64,000 nt of DNA, taken from positions 22,907,106 to 22,971,105 of the forward strand of contig JAJEKV010000008.1 in assembly GCA_021234155.1 (NCBI GenBank), given 5' to 3'. Shown piece by piece: positions 58,201 to 64,000 of the stretch. The DNA comes from Isoetes taiwanensis (taxonomy: Eukaryota; Streptophyta; Lycopodiopsida; Isoetales; Isoetaceae). The position numbers and the translations under genes were made by a program. The notes below the pieces were generated by a model. That model was not told the DNA's origin and searched no databases. It saw nothing but the letters and a program-made list of their open reading frames with translations. The number at the start of each line of letters is the position of its first letter. The first letter of the stretch is position 1.

Positions 58201-58440
58201 CAAGGTTGACAAACTCGTGTTATGCAGCACCTTTGTTGCCCGGCAATTTTGGGCACGCACAGAACGCCATTGTCGTATTTTCCATTCCACCCACGGTCAC
58301 CAACCACGATTTGAAAATTCTCGTTAAATAGCGGGCTCGTGCCCGTCGCCGTGTGCTTCGAGGATGTGGGCGCTTAGGCTTGTGAGAGATTTCTTTGACG
58401 CCTCTTGCTTCCTTCTTCCCTCGCCACTCAAATGTTGAAA
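55295..58440 (-). pseudogene. Methyltransferase-linked gene, noisy second copy (locus C)
   Basis: Collinear with 37101-40182 plus extra 5' exon sequence up to about 58440 that is missing in locus B. Motif IV survives as VVADLPYGF (about 56040). Motif I, LDALSGSGTT in locus B, is unreadable here because the CCGG-containing bases of that stretch differ (CGAGCCGGAAAGCG versus CGAGCGTAAAACG). The C-terminal end past motif I is absent. N-terminal motifs (LGTI, SFKTSQGF) survive in pieces. Differences from locus B cluster at CAG, CTG and CCG triplets and homopolymers. It is best explained as the same locus or a near-identical copy read with high error, not as a decayed gene. Confidence 0.6.
56515..56700. 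repeat. Palindrome array C1
   Basis: Counterpart of array B1, with five motif copies, but the central four bases are altered in most. GTGTATTCGGGAATACAC, GTATTCGAATAC and GTGTATCGGGAATACAC replace CTGG, CCAG and CCGG centres. Confidence 0.7.
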
Positions 58441-58679
58441 ACTACCTTGTTAAGACAATTCAAACAAAGTTGTATTCCGTAATAACATTTACTAAACTTG
58501 TGCCCCTCAAGGCCGTGAAAAAGACAGAAAACAAGCTAAAATATTGTCACTCTAAAGTCATGTTTTGTGCCTTAATTGACTCTCGCAAGTGTTATTTTAA
58601 CCTAAAAATGGTATGTTGCAGCTAAAAAGTGTGTCATCTTAGTGCAAAAAGCAAGCGTTCTAAAAATTACAAACAAAAT

Positions 58680-59310
58680 GTTCTAAATACACTTTGCTTA
58701 CCGGGTATGCAAGGTGTATTAGGAATTTTGCCCTTTCGGCTTAAGATTAATGTGTATTCCGAGTACACTTTGCTCATACGGCATGGCGGCAAAGTGTATT
58801 CTAATATACACAGGGTAAAAAGCATGCATGATTGTGTACCACTTTTGGAACCTTCAAACCTACCTGGCAATCAAAAACTTTTAAACGGGTATTTTCGTTT
58901 TTTTCTTTCCATTAAAATCAATCGAAATTTTTTTGAATTGAGTGGTCAATAACATGTCAATCTATAGTACTAGAGGATAACAATACTATTAATGACTAAA
59001 AATAAATGAATTAACCTCAAACTTATTGTTTATTGCGGCATTTTTAAAGTTCCCGCACTCCAGCGCCGGTACTTTTTCGGTAGTTTTGTACTACCTAAAT
59101 AGGTACTTTAGATGGTACACCCTAGCATGCTTTTCACCCTTTGCCCTTCGCCGTTGAGCAAAGTGTATTCGAATACACTTTGCTCTTATCGAAGGGCAAA
59201 AGTGTATTCCGAATACACCTTGCACTTGGCGATAAGTATAAAGTGTATTCGAATACACTTTGCTCTTCGCCCAGATGGGCAAAGTATACGGAATACACTT
59301 TGGCCTACGT
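58680..59310. repeat. Palindrome array C2
   Basis: Counterpart of array B2. Motif copies lie near 58752, 58794, 59163, 59202, 59247 and 59285, nearly all with damaged centres (GTATTCGAATAC, GTATTCCGAATAC). A 270-bp segment at 58815-59130, absent from locus B, is inserted between two GTGTAT/ATACAC halves; it begins with GGTAAAAAGCATGC and ends with GCATGCTTTTCACC. Confidence 0.65.
58812..59142. mobile_element. Candidate MITE-like insertion in array C2
   Basis: The segment absent from locus B starts near 58812 with CAGGGTAAAAAGCATGC and ends with GCATGCTTTTCACCCTTTG near 59140. These ends are inverted complements over about 14 bases. The next inner bases also pair in part: GATTGTGTACCAC on the left and GATGGTACACC on the right. 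The size is about 330 bp, it has no coding capacity and it is AT-rich. This structure fits a small TIR element of the hAT or Mutator type. A target duplication could not be confirmed because the flank is in noisy palindrome sequence. Confidence 0.5.
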
Positions 59311-59949
59311 AACAAATCGAAAAACAAAAGAAAGACGTGCTATGTACTTTACATGCTTACCTGCATCCATTATTTTTCGCTATGTAAATCGGAATACAGC
59401 AAATGTATATTGATCTGGAAGGCTACGGCCGGCGATTAAATCTCTGAAGCGAATCACGCTAAATCGAGAAATTTCAATTTTCCTTTTTTAAAGGTGTCGG
59501 TTGTCTTTTTCTATGTGATGCGGAATACGCCTTGTCCAAACACTTTCGATAAGTGTATTCGGAATAGCATTCTTGCACACACAAAGAAATGCTGCGACAC
59601 AAAATATTATTCGCACAGTATTTGTATTCTCGAATATCATTAGTCCAATCGACTTGTGAGTTAGTAACAAGCCCACAATTTTTGCGGTTGTTTGACATGG
59701 TTAACCGTCAGTGAACAAACTTCCACCACCATTTGTTTGCCCAAGTACCTCTACTTGAGGATGGAACACAAGACGGAGATGCTTCTTCAACACCTACCTC
59801 GACAAGGTCTTTGTTGCTTCTCAAAGACACTTTCGAGTCCAAAGAACTAGTAGATGCCACCACCTTTCCAACCCTCTCAAGTCCGGGAAACCGTTGCCAC
59901 CACCTTTCCAACCCCCTCACCTTTGCCGTAGCAATCTTCCACCCCCATT

Positions 59950-62845
59950 TGTACCCTCCCCACACTAAATGGCTCGACCTCAGCAAATTTTCAAAATGGA
60001 CTACCTCCACCGTTTGTTGTTTCTCCATCTTCACTTTACACATGCCAAGAATACAAAGACGTTTCAAGACTACGAGATTCTCCATCGTTTCTCCCACCAC
60101 GATTTCACTACAAATGAAGGCGACCCCGCAAGCATCTACTCCTCTTCACACAAACGCAGGACACATGGGTTTGCGTAATTTCGGATCTACTATAAGAGAT
60201 ATGTTTGATCGAACTCCCCTGTGAAGACGCTTACAACAACTTTCGTTGGCACATCATATGCTTGGCCCATCTCCTTCATTCAACACCGCACCTCTCCGCC
60301 TTATCCAAAGCTTCAGACGCGGGTTTGTTCTCCTCTACAAGCACACCACTAAGAGCAGAGGAGGTCACCCCGAGTAGAACTCTCTTGAGTAAGATGAAGA
60401 CACCAACGGCGCAACGAGATTACACGTTCTCTAGCCACCCACCAAGAAATTCAAGGTGGATTATAATTTGAGAGCATGCTCCTCTCAGAAGAAGAAGAAA
60501 CCTTATGGACGGCATAAAATGAGAAGACTTTTAAGAAGTAAATGCTGCCCATTGGGTTGTATCAACAAATTGAACATGTCTAAATTACGAGCAATTAGAG
60601 ACAACTACAATTCAATGACATTGGCTGACCGTAATGCCTACTTGGCCTATCATGTAAGGGCCGTGACGCAACACCTTCTTTGCACTACATTAACCGGCCA
60701 AGAAGTTTGCCGTAAATGCTTTATGGTTGTCCACCGTTTAGGGTCCACCGTAATGTCTAGAATACACAAAAGATCGGACAAAATCCAAAGAATTGATGAT
60801 CATTGTGGACCAAGAAGAGTTGTAACCATGCATGCCCTGCTGCCATTTGTCATGGATGGAGAAATATTTTAGAGAAACATGTGAGAAGCTGCCTAATAGC
60901 AACATGTATCATTTAACCGATAACATCACAAAAAAGATGTTTTTAATGAGTACAAAGAGACTTGCACTTTCGCAAAGACATATCTTACTCACACTTCACT
61001 TCACCGGTGGGAAAAGTGAATTGGTTTAGTGAAAAATTCGAGGGAGACAGTAATGTCTGCTTGCTCAAGATGTGCGTAATTAAAAAGTCAACGAGAAACC
61101 GCAAAGACGAGAGGTCGAAAGAAGTAAGCTCACGTTCTCCAATCTCTCACTTGTTTCAGAAAATGCTTTTGACGATTTCTTTTACGATATTATCAAATCG
61201 TATCTTGCCGGACATCGCGGAACAACAAGCGCCACGAGAGAAGAAAGCTTGCCAAGCCACGTAAAAAGCTCTTGAACGCCCACCTAAATACATGTATGAT
61301 TGATGGAATGGACAAAAAAAACAACTCTACACATTTCTTGAACATTCCTAAAGATGTGCCGAGGAATGTTTGTTAAGGTCCACCTTATAGGAGCTATGGT
61401 CTTCAAAGGAAGTCTAAAGTGCAAAATTTTTGACGTATCCAAACTTGCATGGTGACCAACCTCACAATTACAATTCTTAACAAGGTCCCCGGCGAAGCAA
61501 GAGCAATTACCACGGTGCTTTATCCGCAACTTGACAATACTACAAGGGAGAACAAGAATCAAACACTCTTTCAAACTTTGTGCCTTGTTCGTGGAGCTAG
61601 GGATCTTTAGAAAAGTGAAGCTCGGTTTTCTTACTTGTAGGCCACACTCATGATCGGATTGACCAAATGTTCAGCCCAGATTTTCAGGCGCTCTTTAGAA
61701 GGAAGAAGGCTTTCTGTCTTCCTTCTTTAGTTCAAATTATTGAAGATTCTTACACTCCAAACTCTGGTCCATCTTCTTAAAGAGATCTGATTCCTGAAAG
61801 AAGAGAGTTTGTTTTCTCTCAACGTTCAAACAGAGAACAAGCCGTGAACAAGTTGAATGATCTCACCTTTCAACATCATATCAAGTTCTACTTGAAGGAT
61901 GGCCAAAGCTTCTTACGTGGGAAGAAGTATACCACAACTAAGGATTGGAGTCCACGGAGGGATTACGCTTCCTTAAATATATTCCGGACACTTTCTTCAT
62001 AGGGGCCGGAAAGCAACTTCCTCTTAAAATCCTAAGGAGTCCAAAGCAAGAAAAGTACCCAGAATCATCCTTAAAAGCCATGAAAATGGAATTTCCTGTT
62101 TTTAAGTACTTCTTAGAAGAAGATCGGATGTGGTGGAGTAATTTCTTTCTAACAGAAAATTGTTGTACCAAAATATAGCTCTAAGACAGTTGCAAGAACC
62201 ATTTCAATGGCCTAAGACCTTCCATCAACAGCACCAAGCAGGTCCAAGCAAAGGCTACATTTGCAAATCAGAAGTAGAAGAAGGAGAGGAGGACCGAGTC
62301 ATGTACTTCTCGGACCAAGGACGCAGAATGAGCCTCAAGGTAATATCACGAAAATTACCAAAGGTATGCTAATTGCTCTTCCGAGGGAGGATGACAAAGG
62401 TCAATCGCTCGATAGCAAAAGTGCTTGACACACGATCAAGGAGGAAGGCTTAGTCACTAAACTCAAGATTCATTGGCTTGCAACACGCTTTCGAGAAAAT
62501 GCTTTTTGAAGGTAGATATGAGTTAGAAATGAGAAGCCAAGGAAAAGGGAGAAAGTCCAAGAAGGTGGGTTGTAGGGGACGAAAGCTGAACCTTAATGAC
62601 GTGACTATATTGTGCTATGATTTTAAATTGAAATCGACAATCGTCTTACGCCGGAAGACTATCAATTTGCTTAAAAAGCTTGTAATTCTGAAGAAGATGA
62701 TGAAGAAGGTGGTGACAATGCTTCACCGTCTGTTGTGATAGTGATGAGGAAGATAACTCAAGCACTTCCTCGAGTGGACAATTGAAAGAAGTGAAGGTGA
62801 TGAGCGATGGCATAAATGAATATGAAGACGCCCCGGATCCCTCTC
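59950..62845 (+). pseudogene. Transposase-like gene (DUF7869-like), noisy second copy
   Basis: Collinear with 41494-44345. It keeps the coding segment lost in the first copy: VDYNLRACSSQKKKKPYGRH at about 60458. It also keeps CCPLGCINKLN, RDNYNSMTLADRNAYLAYHV, MEKYFRETCEKLPNSN and TDNITKK. The catalytic core is present but out of frame (VGHTHDRID near 61637). The C-terminal part reads MKMEFPVFKYFLEEDRMWWS and continues to an acidic end at about 62840 with EYEDAP, longer than in the first copy. Frameshifts about every 100-200 bp and CAG/CTG changes suggest read errors over mutation. The two copies together suggest a protein near 900 residues. Confidence 0.6.
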
Positions 62846-63314
62846 TCATCACTCCTCACACTTTTGCACATAACCGAGTCTTAGAAAAGATCGTAAATTT
62901 TGCATGTAAATATGAAGATTCTATCTTCAAATTTTGAGAATACTACAGTTTCAGTTACAAACTTACTTCAATTTTTTGTTAAATATTTTATCCTCTGAAA
63001 TTAGAGTTTCTCTCTTAAAACATACTTTAAGAACATTCTATTTGCTAAGAAAAGTGACACTTTAAAAAAAAAAAGTCAATTCTTCGTGAGCAAAAAAAAA
63101 ATTAGTCATTTTGGGGGTCAAATAGAATTTCATGCACCTTTTTTTTAACCTCATTTTTACCCCTTTTAAAAAAAAAGGAATCTTTGAGGAATATTCTTTC
63201 GCTTCTCGTTTCAATGATTTGCTCCCGTTTACACGCAACTTTGTTAAACATTGCAAGCGCATAATAAAGTTTGTGAAACCCTTGCATTTCTAGCCCAAGA
63301 GCACCGGTATGGTA

Positions 63315-63386
<72 letters not shown>
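63315..63386 (+). repeat. (TCTA)n microsatellite, second copy
   Basis: About 18 perfect TCTA units, in the same context as 44838-44924. Confidence 0.97.
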
Positions 63387-63531
63387 GTGTACCTATTTTG
63401 CGTTTTGCATATCTATACCTAACTTTTATTGATGTACTTAACTACTTCAAAATGTGACATTTAAGCATAAATTTTGGGACTGTCTTCTCAAATTTCTGTC
63501 TTTAGAGGTAAATTTAATTGCCCCCCATGTT

Positions 63532-63804
63532 CCTTAGCAAGCATTATTTTCTCTATTGAAATCCATTATTTAAACACAAAGTTAATACAAGGATAATATT
63601 GTCATTAGATAATTTAATTAAAAAAACAATTACAAAAGCACATAATGTCCTTTCTTGACAACATGTGCCTTAGCAAGCATTATTTTCTCTATTGAAATCC
63701 ATTATTTAAGCACAAAGTTAATACAAGGATAATATTGTCATTAGATAATTTAATTAAAAAAACAATTACAAAAGCACATAATGTCCTTTCTTGACAACAT
63801 GTGA
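63532..63804 (+). repeat. 136-bp tandem duplication
   Basis: CCTTAGCAAGCATTATTTTC at 63532 recurs at 63668, and the following 130 bp match (one visible A/G difference, TTTAAACAC versus TTTAAGCAC). The first copy of the locus has this block once (45040-45172). Confidence 0.85.
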
Positions 63805-63817
63805 TCACATAACATTA

Positions 63818-63846
63818 GCCCGGCAACGCCGGGCGACATTTACTGG
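63818..63846 (+). other. Helitron-like 3' hairpin (copy 2)
   Basis: The hairpin GCCCGGC-AAC-GCCGGGC (63818-63834), then GACATTTA and CTGG (63843-63846), then T, fits a Helitron 3' end. The first copy reads ACGGGT at the last position, so one of the two is wrong or mutated. Confidence 0.45.
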
Positions 63847-64000
63847 TGCTTGATAGTCATGAGATTGTGGGCGTCAATCAATGACTCATCCATGCATTTC
63901 ACTTTTACCTTTGACTCATTTTTGATGTCCCTTTTGCCCCCAATTTAGTACTAAAATCAATAAAGGTGGTTGGAAATATTGGAGGCAATTTTAAATTTAG

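Overview
The window looks like nuclear DNA of a land plant with a large, repeat-rich genome. The supporting evidence is PLS-type PPR repeats, an SPX-domain gene, a G-type lectin receptor kinase with B-lectin, EGF, PAN and kinase parts, a copia retrotransposon with a nested TRIM, Helitron termini, GT..AG introns and long microsatellites. I cannot name the species; a fern, lycophyte, bryophyte or gymnosperm seems as likely as an angiosperm. There is no sign of bacterial or viral gene organisation. Almost every protein-coding locus is broken. The one short gene that looks intact is a secreted cysteine-rich peptide (49386-49625, minus).

Layout. 1-1600: remnant of a SWIM zinc-finger gene, a hairpin cluster and a tRNA-Val-like sequence. 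1.62-6.55 kb: a composite element with inverted termini. It contains an array of perfect heat-shock-element motifs, interrupted by a 3.5-kb Helitron (2721-6261) that carries an intron-containing PPR gene fragment. 6.6-7.6 kb: degenerate minisatellite. 10.6-12.1 kb: an unassigned multi-piece pseudogene on the minus strand. 12.7-14.2 kb: a diverged, partial relative of the methyltransferase-linked gene described below, with a palindrome array. 15.6-25.4 kb: pyrimidine-rich, A-poor, non-coding DNA bounded by two copies of a TATA-containing module, with a 1873-bp tandem duplication inside and a (TC)n tract at the end. 26.4-27.6 kb: broken SPX gene. 28.4-30.6 kb: copia pol remnant with a TRIM in it. 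33.3-35.5 kb: orphan exon-like pieces. 36.8-45.2 kb: the most interesting locus. 49.4 kb: cysteine-rich peptide. 50.2-52.4 kb: broken lectin receptor kinase. 55.3-64 kb: a second, noisier copy of the 37.1-45.4 kb locus.

The central locus holds two divergent genes. On the minus strand is a multi-exon gene with a conserved N-terminal domain, a basic linker and a C-terminal beta-class (DPPY-type, here DLPYGF, then LSGSGTT) amino-methyltransferase domain. On the plus strand is a gene of a transposase-like family with a zinc-knuckle-like N-terminus, a QLDN..EN motif and a VGHTHDQID motif. Arrays of an 18-bp palindrome, GTGTATTCYRGAATACAC, occupy introns and the 5' side of the methyltransferase gene at all three loci. 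I read this as a mobile cassette that pairs a transposase with a DNA methyltransferase. That is inference.

Data quality matters for every call. At least 23 places show a segment repeated at exactly 136 bp spacing, and in several cases the copy overwrites the expected sequence without changing its length. The 55.3-64 kb copy differs from the 37-45 kb copy mainly at CAG/CTG/CCG trinucleotides. Both patterns look technical (uncollapsed k-mer overlaps; long-read errors at CHG-methylated sites). Many of the breaks reported below may therefore be assembly errors, not true pseudogenisation.
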